Part shown: positions 51,221 to 60,481 of the stretch, one piece after another
Position numbering within the stretch: the stretch's first letter is position 1
Layout: every line of letters begins with the position of its first letter
Assembly: GCA_041738935.1 (NCBI GenBank)
Contig: JBGSOV010000002.1
Location: 62,001-126,000, forward strand
Direction: 5' to 3'
DNA length: 64,000 nt
Source: JBGSOV01 sp041738935
GTDB taxonomy: Bacteria > Patescibacteriota > Gracilibacteria > CAIRYL01 > GCA-016699755
Translations under genes and position numbers: made by a program
The notes under the pieces: generated by a model
Seen by the model: the letters and a program-made list of their open reading frames with translations, nothing else
What the model was told of the DNA's origin: nothing
Database searches by the model: none

Positions 51221-52663
51221 ATGGTTTACATGCCGATGCGAAATATTCATAAATGTCCCGTGTCGAGAGTGGTTATCGAGGCAGCAGATAGATTTGGACA
51301 TTCAACACAAGATGTAGGTCAGATTGAAGCTCTTATTAATGATGAGGAGAAGAAATTTTTAGAAACTATAATAGGTAATTTGCCCGAATTAAAAATAGGA
51401 ATGACATTTGGAGCACATCCATATGAGGCGCTTCGGGATGGACAGCTCCTCTATTTGACCGAGCAAATGCGGTCTGCTTTTGAACAGTTTCTACAAATAG
51501 ACTCACCCCAACAAGCTGACCATGGAGGCATCGAACAACCAAGGTTTGGTACTTATAGTGAGAATGAAGCATTCGCAATCGAAAAGGATTGGCAGCTGCT
51601 TCTCTCGAGAGCTCAGCAATTACGAGAAAAGATTATGGAAAGTATTGTGGAAAAAGGTATCCATTTGCTGCACGATATGCCGGTGCCATTTGAATATGCA
51701 GAAAATACCGGTATTGATCCGGATACAAAGTTGTTTGATGCCATTGATGTACAACAACGGAGGTCAGAATTGCAAGAAATTCGTGCTACTGGCGATAGTG
51801 AGTCGATTGCTGCAAAAGAAAATGAAATCGCTGATGCGGTTCAAAACATTCTACGGCTCTACAAATTTCAACCAAATTCGAATTTCCCCAGAACAAATCT
51901 GAAAACTCGCGAAACCAATTGTATTGCTTTAGCAATTATTGCTGCGGAAATATTTGAAGAAATCGGTATAAAACATGTTGTTGTAGATTTTGATGATGGT
52001 GCGCATACTTTTAATATGATAATTACCAGCAATGATGAAGTTCGAGTAAAAGAAATGCAGTTTCGCCCTCATGCTAGCGAGGTTCTGCAAGACGATGAAA
52101 TTATTAATGGAGGAGATACACAAAGCATTCTTGACTTCGCAAATTCTCATGATGAAAACGGTCCAGTGCTCACCGTCAAACTCAAGGGAAAATCAATAAA
52201 GACGCAGCGTCATATCGATATTTGCAAAATGCGTGTAATTGATTCAAAGCTGGCGAGTAAAGTCATGCTCCTCAATGCTCTTGGTTGTCAATTAAACAGA
52301 GAAGGAAAACAAGATGCTGCTATTGAAGCTTTTCTTATGGCACAGAGTTATGGGACTATCGATGCCACACCTCAAATAGGGATGGCTATATCTTATGATC
52401 AACTCAACAACATGCAGGCTGCTACCATTATTTTTGCAAAATCGATATTGCAAAATCCCGACAAGGCATATCCTTACTACGGACTTTCTGTCGTACTCCA
52501 AAAAGCTGGTTATCTCACCGAAGCAATAGCTGCGTGTAAAAAGTGTATAGACTTGGGTGGAACAGCATGTTCACATAAGCATCTTGAAAATCTTCTCAGC
52601 CAAGAGCACGGTCCGTCTACATCTGATACATCTGCCACCGAATTGTCTCGCGTAGCCGCATGA
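51221..52663 (+). CDS. Transglutaminase-like protein with C-terminal TPR repeats
   Basis: This 480-residue cytoplasmic protein (no signal peptide) has a helical N-terminal part (1-210), then a papain-like transglutaminase core: Cys in RETNCIALAIIAAEIF (C234), His in DDGAHTFNMI (H262) and a following acidic stretch (NDEVRVKEM). About three TPR-like repeats follow (about 345-450), with AIEAFLMAQSYG, AATIIFAKSILQNPDKAYPYYGLS and AIAACKKCIDLGG. The target is unknown. Starts at 51221, 51230 and 51236 are all possible; GAGG at 51215 suits the second. Its 3' end overlaps the convergent metallopeptidase gene by 47 bp. Confidence 0.62.
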   Translation: MVYMPMRNIHKCPVSRVVIEAADRFGHSTQDVGQIEALINDEEKKFLETIIGNLPELKIGMTFGAHPYEALRDGQLLYLTEQMRSAFEQFLQIDSPQQADHGGIEQPRFGTYSENEAFAIEKDWQLLLSRAQQLREKIMESIVEKGIHLLHDMPVPFEYAENTGIDPDTKLFDAIDVQQRRSELQEIRATGDSESIAAKENEIADAVQNILRLYKFQPNSNFPRTNLKTRETNCIALAIIAAEIFEEIGIKHVVVDFDDGAHTFNMIITSNDEVRVKEMQFRPHASEVLQDDEIINGGDTQSILDFANSHDENGPVLTVKLKGKSIKTQRHIDICKMRVIDSKLASKVMLLNALGCQLNREGKQDAAIEAFLMAQSYGTIDATPQIGMAISYDQLNNMQAATIIFAKSILQNPDKAYPYYGLSVVLQKAGYLTEAIAACKKCIDLGGTACSHKHLENLLSQEHGPSTSDTSATELSRVAA

Positions 52664-54248
52664 GTTCTGGATACGCATAAAAGAACCGAATTTTATCATA
52701 CGCCGGAGTCCTTTGGATGGGCAAGTCGCTCCAAACAAATACCGCAAAACTTTCGGCAAAATCTTCTTCCGAACTCCACAACGCATAATCTGTCAAAAAA
52801 TCGGCAGCATATTTTTTGCCGAGTGCTTCCATTATTGCGCGACGATTTTTGTCATCAAGCGCTTCTTCGAGTTGTAAAAATTTTTCTCCATACGGCAGCC
52901 AAAACTGTTTCCGAAATTCTTTCAGATACGAATCACGCATTTTTGCTTTGCCTGCAAAATTCTCATCTTGGCAAATATCGGCAATACTCCCTATTTGATC
53001 TTCTTGTTCTGACAGAGCAATCATGTGCGCATATTCGTGTGTGAGGACAAAAATAAGATCAGCGATATCAATCGGATCAAAACGCAAGGTGATGCCATTA
53101 TCATCTGTATTCCGCAGGGTGTCGCTTACTGAGCCATCGACACCGTCAGAAAAAATTACAAAATCTTTTACAGCAGCGAGATATTTATGCGGAAAAATAT
53201 TCACAAGTGTTGACCAGATTTTGGCATGAATAGCTTTGTCTTCTTGTAATATTTCCAGATGCTGCGGTACGCGAAAATCTTCATGCTTCGAAAATCCAAA
53301 ATTCTTAATTTGGTAGTGAGTGATTTTGATGGGTGTGTCTTCATGAAAATAATATTCATCTGGAACCGGCGCAGTGCTAAAAGTCAAAATAGTTTGGGCA
53401 AAATCCGCGATGGCTTTTTCATCGCGCTGGCATGCGTCATTACTTTGGCAATTTTGTTCGCAGCTTTGCCGAGCGGCATCAAATGTTTCATTCTTCAGAC
53501 AATCGGCAGCAGTTTGCTTCTCGGCAGTAAAAACTTTTTCAACGAGCACCGGGCACGTATCAACAGACAAATCGATACTCGGCAAAGATGGAATTTTGTA
53601 ATTGCTAGATGGCGTAGCATTCAGTGAGACAGCTTTTGTTTTTGTAACAGGTAATTGCCGTTTTTGATAAAAAACATGAGAGAGCAGCAGTGCGGTGTCG
53701 CCACGCGAGATGAAAGCAAGAGGCGAAAAATCGATATTTTCCAATGAATATTCTTGGCTGAGTGCACTCCAATATTTATGATGCCATTCGCCCGCAAGCG
53801 GCACTTTTACGCCAGCTGCTTCTGCCACAATTTTCGCAGCTTCGGCATAAGTAATCGCAAGTTCGGGGCGAAAAGTTTGGTCGGAATAGCCATTAATCAA
53901 GTTTTTTTTCTTTGCAATACAAATATACGGTGCAAACCAATCGGTCAAATCAACATCACGAAAGGTTTGAGTGAATCCTGAATCATATAGACAAGTTGCG
54001 ATTTCTGTTTTTGTAAAAACGACACTTGTCACCATTTTGGTGAAAGCAGCGCGGCTTATTTGTTTGTGCGGCAAAAAAATATTCCCCGCAAATCCCTGAA
54101 TAATATCTTGTTCTTGCAATGTTGTTATTGCTTTTCCTAATTCGGTTTGCGCATCAACGTCTCTAAAATCTGCGAACGCCTTTGGTGCGATTAACGCAAA
54201 ACCACAAAATAAAAACAAAAATATAAACGCTGACAAAATTCTTCTCAT
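52617..54248 (-). CDS. Secreted SLH-domain zinc metallopeptidase
   Basis: This 543-residue protein has a signal peptide (cleavage near AFA, residue 27), about three S-layer homology motifs (about 28-195, with FRDVDAQTELGKAI, FRDVDLTDWFAPYICIAKKKNLINGYSDQTF), a Cys-containing linker (about 230-275), and a C-terminal zincin-type domain. HEYAH (404-408) gives two His ligands and the catalytic Glu; E499 in EEDFAESFAVFVW is a good third ligand. It is therefore likely a wall-anchored peptidase. ATG at 54248 (MRRILSAF) fits the signal peptide better than 54266. Confidence 0.75.
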   Translation of the reverse strand: MRRILSAFIFLFLFCGFALIAPKAFADFRDVDAQTELGKAITTLQEQDIIQGFAGNIFLPHKQISRAAFTKMVTSVVFTKTEIATCLYDSGFTQTFRDVDLTDWFAPYICIAKKKNLINGYSDQTFRPELAITYAEAAKIVAEAAGVKVPLAGEWHHKYWSALSQEYSLENIDFSPLAFISRGDTALLLSHVFYQKRQLPVTKTKAVSLNATPSSNYKIPSLPSIDLSVDTCPVLVEKVFTAEKQTAADCLKNETFDAARQSCEQNCQSNDACQRDEKAIADFAQTILTFSTAPVPDEYYFHEDTPIKITHYQIKNFGFSKHEDFRVPQHLEILQEDKAIHAKIWSTLVNIFPHKYLAAVKDFVIFSDGVDGSVSDTLRNTDDNGITLRFDPIDIADLIFVLTHEYAHMIALSEQEDQIGSIADICQDENFAGKAKMRDSYLKEFRKQFWLPYGEKFLQLEEALDDKNRRAIMEALGKKYAADFLTDYALWSSEEDFAESFAVFVWSDLPIQRTPAYDKIRFFYAYPELMRLRETIRWQMYQM

Positions 54249-54342
54249 GCCAAAAATAATAATCATGCAATAAATATCAAATTTTGGAAGAAAAAGAAAA
54301 AGATTCTTCTATGTTTTTCTTTAGGATGACAATTGCTTCAAC

Positions 54343-56682
54343 TTGCTTCTCTCTGGCATACTGCAAGCACTTTTTTACGGACATTTGGAACCGATACTTT
54401 CTATCATCGACAAGGACGATGACACGATTGCTAATATTTTTGCAGATAATCTGGTAGCGCTTACTCCTGACGAAGGGCGCCAAGTTGCTGCGCTTCTGGG
54501 ACGAAATCCGACTTTGACCGAAGCGACGATTTGGGGAATTCAGGGCTCAGAACATTCAAGCTACAAATCATCACGCAAATATCTCAGATTATTACCAACC
54601 ACAGGAAAACACGTTTTGATGGGTCCGGGTGAAGATGCAGGCGTCGTCAAATTTCACGAATCCAAAACAACCGGCGAAACCTACGGAATCGTCTACGCGC
54701 ACGAATCGCACAATCATCCCAGCCAAGTCGTGCCGTTTGAAGGCGCGGCAACTGGAGTCGGCGGTATTTGCCGCGATATTGCGTGCATGGGCGGCAGAGT
54801 TATCGGCGCACTAGATGCTTTGCGTTTTGGCGATATCAATCGACCAGAAACCAAACGTATCGCTGCTGGCGTTGTGGCAGGAGTCGGCGGCTATGGAAAC
54901 CCACTCGGCGTGCCAAACTTGGGCGGCGATGCTTTTTTTGAAGAAACTTTTAACAACAATTGTCTCGTCAATGTCGTGGCGCTTGGTGTGCTCAAGTGGA
55001 AAAACTTAATTCACTCATATGCACCCGACAATGCAGCAGATGATGGCTATGAGTTTGTTCTGGTTGGTAAACCGACGGATCGTAGTGGATTTGGTGGCGC
55101 ATCATTTGCGAGTGCAAATCTCAAAGAATCTGATCAAGAAAAAAACAAAGGTGCCGTACAAGAGCCGAATCCATTTTTAGAACGTCACCTCTTCGCTTCA
55201 TTTTACGATCTCTTTGAGCGACTCGAACAATCTGGCGACTTGGGCAGAATCGCATTCAAAGACCTTGGTGCTGGCGGCAATTTGTGCGCTACTGTCGAAC
55301 TCGTTGCAGAGAAGGGTTTTGGTGCCGAAATCGATGTTGCCAAAATTCATGTGGCAGAGGCAGGTTTACCAGCGGCAGTTATCTTGTGCGCCGAAACGCA
55401 AGAGCGCTTTTGTTTTGCCGTTCCGCCAGATTTGACCGAAATGCTGCTCGAACATTTTAACGAGCGATGGGATTTTCCCAATGTTATGACGGGCGCGCGC
55501 GCCAGTCGTATCGGTAAAGTCACGCACGATGGTATTTATATCGCGCGTTATCAAGGCGAAGATGTTTGTCATGCCAAGGCAACAGATATCACCGAAGGAA
55601 TTGTCGTTGACCGGCCCTTTGCTGAGCAAAAAAATGAGCAGCAGAATTTTCAAATGCCGACAGATTTCGACAAACAAGATTTCTTTTGGCAATTACTCGC
55701 TTCCGAAAATATCGCGAGTCTGCGACCTTTTACCGAAACTTACGACCAAACGGTGCAAGGCAACACTCTTCTTACTCGAGACGAAACGGAAGCAGTGGTG
55801 TTTACTCCGCTAAGAGATTTTGCTGATCTTCCAGAAATTGAACAAAATTTGTGTGCAGTTGTTTCTGTTGCTGGCCCAGCACGAATCGGACGGATTTCTC
55901 CTCAATTGCAAGGAAAATTGGCAGTGGTGCAGGCAATTCTCAAAACTGTCGCTGTTGGTGCAGAGCCACTTTCGCTGACTGATTGTCTTAATTATGGCAA
56001 TCCCGAAGATCCCGCACAAATGTGGCAATTCAAAACCGGTATTGAAGGTGTTGCCGAAGCCGCCAAAATTCTTGACACTCCTTTTGTTTCGGGTAATGTC
56101 TCGCTTTATAACTGTTCCGAACATGGCTCAATCAGCGCTTCCGCGATTATTTCGTGCCTTGCAAAAATGGGCGAAAATATCCTTCCTCGTCGAAATACTT
56201 TTGCCGCAGCTGGTAATCATCTTGTCGTCCTCGGACAACTTGGTAACGAGCTTGCGGGCAGCGAAGCGGCACGCTTGATGAACAATCAACTCGGCAATAC
56301 TGGCTTTGACCTCGATTTGCAAGAAATCCGCAGTATCACCGAATTGACACTCGTCGCGGGGAATCGTCTGCTTTCTGCCGCGATTATTGCCGAAGGTGGT
56401 TTGGCAGCGACACTGCTCAAAATGGCTGCGCGTGGCAATATTGGTGCCCAGATTACCACAACCCTTTCTCTCGAAAACTGGTTCTCAGAAAAGCCCGCGC
56501 TGCTTGTCGAAATCGCGAGCGAGGATTTGCCAGTGCTCAAAACAATGGCGAAAGAAAAGCAGAGTGTACTGACCGAACTTGGCACAACCGGAGGAAATAT
56601 TCTCAGTATCGCTGATATTGGTGATTTTGAATTAGAGCGTTTGCACGAAGTGTACTTTCATTCGTTACGCGCCAAAAAATGA
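54343..56682 (+). CDS. purL: Phosphoribosylformylglycinamidine synthase, PurL subunit
   Basis: Step 4 of purine synthesis (FGAM synthetase), small-form PurL that normally works with PurQ and PurS. Up to 779 residues with LLGRNPTLTEATIWGIQGSEHSSYKSS in parts, MGPGEDAGVV, HESHNHPSQVVPFEGAATGVGGICRD and GGYGNPLGVPNLGGD in the first half, and a second AIRS-like half with CLNYGNPE and SGNVSLYN. The start is unclear: no ATG is available; TTG at 54343 is the longest and TTG at 54385, with GGA just upstream, is an alternative. Stop overlaps the next ATG (56679-56682). purQ and purS are not in the window. Confidence 0.94.
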   Translation: MLLSGILQALFYGHLEPILSIIDKDDDTIANIFADNLVALTPDEGRQVAALLGRNPTLTEATIWGIQGSEHSSYKSSRKYLRLLPTTGKHVLMGPGEDAGVVKFHESKTTGETYGIVYAHESHNHPSQVVPFEGAATGVGGICRDIACMGGRVIGALDALRFGDINRPETKRIAAGVVAGVGGYGNPLGVPNLGGDAFFEETFNNNCLVNVVALGVLKWKNLIHSYAPDNAADDGYEFVLVGKPTDRSGFGGASFASANLKESDQEKNKGAVQEPNPFLERHLFASFYDLFERLEQSGDLGRIAFKDLGAGGNLCATVELVAEKGFGAEIDVAKIHVAEAGLPAAVILCAETQERFCFAVPPDLTEMLLEHFNERWDFPNVMTGARASRIGKVTHDGIYIARYQGEDVCHAKATDITEGIVVDRPFAEQKNEQQNFQMPTDFDKQDFFWQLLASENIASLRPFTETYDQTVQGNTLLTRDETEAVVFTPLRDFADLPEIEQNLCAVVSVAGPARIGRISPQLQGKLAVVQAILKTVAVGAEPLSLTDCLNYGNPEDPAQMWQFKTGIEGVAEAAKILDTPFVSGNVSLYNCSEHGSISASAIISCLAKMGENILPRRNTFAAAGNHLVVLGQLGNELAGSEAARLMNNQLGNTGFDLDLQEIRSITELTLVAGNRLLSAAIIAEGGLAATLLKMAARGNIGAQITTTLSLENWFSEKPALLVEIASEDLPVLKTMAKEKQSVLTELGTTGGNILSIADIGDFELERLHEVYFHSLRAKK

Positions 56683-57239
56683 ATATTCTAGAAATCGTTG
56701 TTCTGCTCCTTCTCGTTTTTATCAATTTGTCCGTTGCATTTCTTTCAATCGGAGTTTTGTTTGGTGCTAGTTTTGGTGCACCGTTTGTGCCCAGTTCGCG
56801 CAAGTCGATCGACAAAATGCTCGAACTCGCTGGACTGCAAACAGGCGATGTCATTTTTGATTTGGGCTGTGGTGACGGGCGCATTGTTTTTGCCGCTGCA
56901 AAATGCGGCGCTGCCAAAAGTATTGGCATCGAGATTTCACCACTCGTGTACATTATCGCGAAAGTAAGAAATCTATTTTCTGGGAACAAACACACCGAAA
57001 TCCGCTTTGGCAATATTTTTTCACAAACGGATTACAATGAGGCAAATGTAATATTTGCCTTTTTGATGCCGCATTTGATGCAAAAAGTCTTTGCCGAAAT
57101 TTGGCCACAATTAGCGCCCGGCGCGCGGATTATTTCGTCTTCGTTTTTTTCGAAAGATATCACGCCCGATCTCATTATTCCTCGCGACAAAGGTCAAAAC
57201 AAGATTGCCGTCTATATCAAAAAAGTCGCTGCTGAGTAA
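56679..57239 (+). CDS. Membrane-anchored class I SAM-dependent methyltransferase
   Basis: This 186-residue protein has one N-terminal membrane helix (NILEIVVLLLLVFINLSVAFLSIGVLFG) followed by a compact Rossmann methyltransferase domain with motif I DLGCGDGRI (61-69), GIEISPL and IFAFLMP as the motif IV region. Substrate unknown. ATG overlaps the purL stop by four bases, but a functional link with purines is not evident. Confidence 0.8.
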   Translation: MNILEIVVLLLLVFINLSVAFLSIGVLFGASFGAPFVPSSRKSIDKMLELAGLQTGDVIFDLGCGDGRIVFAAAKCGAAKSIGIEISPLVYIIAKVRNLFSGNKHTEIRFGNIFSQTDYNEANVIFAFLMPHLMQKVFAEIWPQLAPGARIISSSFFSKDITPDLIIPRDKGQNKIAVYIKKVAAE

Positions 57240-57309
57240 TTGAGCGCTTCTACGCGCCTCTTGTTCCACCACGGCAAATCTGTCATACTTGCAGTCGATT
57301 TTATGACAC

Positions 57310-57978
57310 ATGGCAGAAGGAGAATCCAATCCCAACTTTGACGCGTTTCCTGGTTCGGCAAGTGGCTCAGAAAAAGTCCGCGAAACCGATGAACAGTTTC
57401 AAGAACGCTATCGGCAAGCCCAAGCTGCTGTCAAAAAAATTCGACAAGAAGAACAAAAAAAGAAAGCGCAAGACAATTCACTTGCCACAATCATTACCGC
57501 TTTTTTGCAAGACGGCAATCGAACGGCATTTTTTATTCTCATCACGCGTTTATCCGCTCGTGATATTCCGAGCGATTTGATTTTGGCCGTGATTGCACTC
57601 GTTTTTGCGCCCGCTGCCGAGCAAATCGATCACAAACTGCTTTTGCTCCCCGAAGCCAAACCAGAAGAATCTTCCAGAGAAAAACATGCGCTGTTTAGTG
57701 ATGTCGAAAAACAACGCATTGATGCATGGACAAATGGAATTTTGCGGATTGCTCGCACCGAGCCACAACAGATTCTTGTAACAGCCCGAGAAATCGATGG
57801 CGAACCTAATCGTTCGCTTGTGCAACTTTTTGCCTTGGTGCTGCGCGAATTTTTAGAAACTGGCGAACATGGCGATCTCGAAATCGAAAATCTACAAGCC
57901 TTTGGTGAAACTTTTTTTGGCACTGTGATGGCTGATTTAGAACAACAAGTAGGAGAAGAATATTTGCTCGAAGAATGA
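57310..57978 (+). CDS. Hypothetical helical protein
   Basis: This 222-residue soluble protein has a polar, Gln/Glu/Lys-rich N-terminal third that is likely coiled coil (EQFQERYRQAQAAVKKIRQEEQKKK) and a helical remainder with acidic C-terminus (LEQQVGEEYLLEE). I recognise no domain. The stop overlaps ribH as ATGA (57975-57978), so the two are coupled. Confidence 0.6.
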   Translation: MAEGESNPNFDAFPGSASGSEKVRETDEQFQERYRQAQAAVKKIRQEEQKKKAQDNSLATIITAFLQDGNRTAFFILITRLSARDIPSDLILAVIALVFAPAAEQIDHKLLLLPEAKPEESSREKHALFSDVEKQRIDAWTNGILRIARTEPQQILVTAREIDGEPNRSLVQLFALVLREFLETGEHGDLEIENLQAFGETFFGTVMADLEQQVGEEYLLEE

Positions 57979-58451
57979 GTCTCTGGCGAGCAGAATTCCC
58001 TCGGCTGATTGATCCTACAGCGCGGATTTGTATCGTGGCGGCAGAATTTAATGATAGTTTTGTCGAACCCCTGCTCGAGCAAACCATACGCGGGCTCAAA
58101 CGCTGCGGCGTGGACGAAACCCATATCGAAGTCGTAGATGTTCCCGGTAGTTTCGAATTACCATTTGCCTGTCGCAAGGCAGCGCTTTGCGGTCAATTTG
58201 ATGCGGTGATTGCTCTTGGCGTCATTATTCGCGGAGAGACATTCCATTTTGAGCTGGTGGCGAATGCAGCTGAGGAAGGAATTTTACGCATCAATCTTGA
58301 AGCACCAACGCCAGTAATTTTTGGCGTGCTCGCATGTGAGACGCCCGAACAAGCCGAAGTACGCATCGAATTGGGACTGGAATTCGCGAAAGCAGCGGTC
58401 AAGATGATCAACTTTGATGCAGAGTTTCCACCCATCTTTAAAAGCGAATAG
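57975..58451 (+). CDS. ribH: 6,7-dimethyl-8-ribityllumazine synthase
   Basis: Riboflavin pathway enzyme that condenses the pyrimidine and butanone phosphate precursors. The 158-residue protein shows VAAEFNDSFVEPLLEQ, VPGSFELPFACRKAA and the catalytic-site GVIIRGETFHFELVANAA with H91. The fold forms pentamers or icosahedral shells. No other rib gene is in the window, so it may act in a partial pathway or be clustered elsewhere. Confidence 0.93.
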   Translation: MSLWRAEFPRLIDPTARICIVAAEFNDSFVEPLLEQTIRGLKRCGVDETHIEVVDVPGSFELPFACRKAALCGQFDAVIALGVIIRGETFHFELVANAAEEGILRINLEAPTPVIFGVLACETPEQAEVRIELGLEFAKAAVKMINFDAEFPPIFKSE

Positions 58452-58481
58452 TCTGCAATATTTTTTACTGAAAAAGTATAT

Positions 58482-59408
58482 TCACGCAGCAAAGATTTTG
58501 AGAATACCAAGTCCCGCAAGAATGACAAAGATTGCCAGCCATTGCCCAAGTTTAAGCCGTTCTTTATAGAGAAGTATCGCCAACAAGGACATTGATATCA
58601 TCTGAATCGAACTGATTGCGGTTTGTCCGACTCCGGGCGAAGCAATACCGTACAATAGCATAGAACCCCCTGTTCCCAATAATGTGCCTGAAGAATACAA
58701 GCCAATCCAAAATACATCTTTTGCCGTCAGCTTTTGTTCTTTTTTTGAGGCGTTATTTTTTATGAGCAATTTGCGTATCCAAAAAATTGCGAAAGCAAAT
58801 ACTCCAATCGAAACTTCCCAGGCATACCCTGCTGCCAACAGATTACTTTGCCGTCCGACCCATGCGACCAACAAAAATGCTGTTCCCAAAAAGAAGGGGA
58901 ACAAAAAGACATAAAAAAGCGCCAGCAAATTTACTTCCTTTAAATGCGGCATAGACGACCTGCGTATGGCAAGAAAAATTACGGCACACAGTATCAAAAC
59001 AATTGCATAACTTGCTGGCAAGCCAATGCGTTCTTCAAACACAAAATAGCTGAGCAGCAAAAGCCAAATCTGTGTCATTTGTTGAAATCCCGAAACAATT
59101 CCCACTGGAAAAGTCCGTTGCGACACAAAAATCAGCGTAACCGCAAGCCCACCAAATAGCCCTGCTAAGAGCAAATAGCCAACAAAAGGCAAAAGACTTT
59201 GCAAACTTCCGACTGGCGCAAAAAGCAGTAAGGGCGAGAGCGTCACAATAAAAGAAAGGTTGCGGCAAGATGTGACCAAGAGTGGATCAAAGCGGCGTCC
59301 ATAACTGGCGACCAATGTTCCTTGTACTGCATAGCCACACCCTGCGATTACAGCAATAAGCAAAAATACCCATGTATAGCCCTGCGGTAAAATAGCGGCA
59401 ATATCCAT
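58482..59408 (-). CDS. EamA/DMT-family transporter, copy 2
   Basis: This 308-residue ten-helix transporter is a paralogue of the protein at 34996: shared ILPQGYTW, GYAVQGTLVA, RRFDPLLVTSCRNLSF, RTFPVGIVSGFQQM, RQSNLLAAGYAWE and GIASPGVGQTAIS. Both copies look intact. Convergent with ribH. Substrate unknown. Confidence 0.85.
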   Translation of the reverse strand: MDIAAILPQGYTWVFLLIAVIAGCGYAVQGTLVASYGRRFDPLLVTSCRNLSFIVTLSPLLLFAPVGSLQSLLPFVGYLLLAGLFGGLAVTLIFVSQRTFPVGIVSGFQQMTQIWLLLLSYFVFEERIGLPASYAIVLILCAVIFLAIRRSSMPHLKEVNLLALFYVFLFPFFLGTAFLLVAWVGRQSNLLAAGYAWEVSIGVFAFAIFWIRKLLIKNNASKKEQKLTAKDVFWIGLYSSGTLLGTGGSMLLYGIASPGVGQTAISSIQMISMSLLAILLYKERLKLGQWLAIFVILAGLGILKIFAA

Positions 59409-59466
59409 ATAAACTCAATGAAATTTGTTCTCAAATACATCACGAGCGTATTTTTTTCTCAAGCAC

Positions 59467-60213
59467 TTACTCCATCACCTTATCCAAAAGTTCCTCCGAA
59501 ATATCAAAATTTGCTGAAACATTACTCACATCATCATCATCTTCGAGAGCTTGCACAAGACTGATGATTTTTTTTGCCGTTGCTTCGTCAGTGATTTCGA
59601 CAGTTGTTTGCGGAATCAAGCGGATTTCGGCGTGTTCAATCGTCGCGCCAGCTTCTTCGAGCGCTGTTTTGACTACAAAAAGCTCTTTGGCTCCGGTGGT
59701 GATTTCCAGATTTCCGTCTTCGACTTGTACGTCCTCAGCACCGGCGTCGATTGCAACCAATTCTAAATCTTCACTGGCATTACTCACGACAATGACTCCT
59801 TTTTTATCGAACAAAAAAGCAACAGAACCCGATTCACCCAGATTGCCATTGTGTTTGCCAAAAATCGCGCGAATGTTTTGCACAGTGCGATTTTTGTTGT
59901 CAGACAATGTCGAAACGAGTACGGCGATTCCGCCGGAAGCGTAGCCTTCGTAGCTGCTTTCGACAAAAACCGAGCCGTCTTTGTCGTCGCCAGTACCTTT
60001 TTTGATTGCCCGCTCGATATTGGCATTGGGCATATTGTCTTTTTTGGAGTTGTCGATTGCGAGCCGAAGCGTCGGATTGCTATCGGCGTCGCCACCGCCA
60101 TCACGTGCAGCGATGGTAATCAGTTTGGCGTGACGAGTAAAAACCTTGCCGCGAGCGGCATCGGCAGCACCTTTTTTGTGACGAATCGAATGCCATTTGC
60201 TGTGCCCAGACAT
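59467..60213 (-). CDS. yebC: YebC/PmpR-family regulator or translation factor
   Basis: This 248-residue protein has the family start MSGHSKWHSIRHKKGAADA, the NPTLRLAIDNSKKDNMPNANIERAIKKG core and VYEGYASGG-like SSYEGYASGGIAVLV. Members bind DNA as regulators or act in translation of poly-proline stretches; the sequence alone does not decide. ATG at 60213 is the family start; the longer frame adds 18 unconserved residues. Confidence 0.94.
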   Translation of the reverse strand: MSGHSKWHSIRHKKGAADAARGKVFTRHAKLITIAARDGGGDADSNPTLRLAIDNSKKDNMPNANIERAIKKGTGDDKDGSVFVESSYEGYASGGIAVLVSTLSDNKNRTVQNIRAIFGKHNGNLGESGSVAFLFDKKGVIVVSNASEDLELVAIDAGAEDVQVEDGNLEITTGAKELFVVKTALEEAGATIEHAEIRLIPQTTVEITDEATAKKIISLVQALEDDDDVSNVSANFDISEELLDKVME

Positions 60214-60481
60214 AATTTTTGGAGAAATGTTCCCATGCATTTTGGCGCAAAATGTGTTTGCTTGCAACTGCCTAAAATATCAATGACACAAAAAAAGAGT
60301 CAGAGTAGTTTTCACTCTGAAGGTTCAACCCTCCTGAGTTAAACCATAATGTTTCTTCGTCTGAATTTTCAAAAAAAGAAATATATACAGAATTTGTAAT
60401 CTGCAATCTCTCATTTGCAATTACTACCACCTTCTTGCTTTTTGAATCCTAAATCTTGAATCTTGTTTTGGAGCGATCAGA

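Noticed and set aside
60290..60330. tRNA-like or terminator-like element TCAGAGT...ACTCTGA followed by GGTTCAACC
   Set aside because: The GGTTCAA segment resembles a T loop, but no acceptor or anticodon stem surrounds it, and the 7-bp stem lacks a U-tract.
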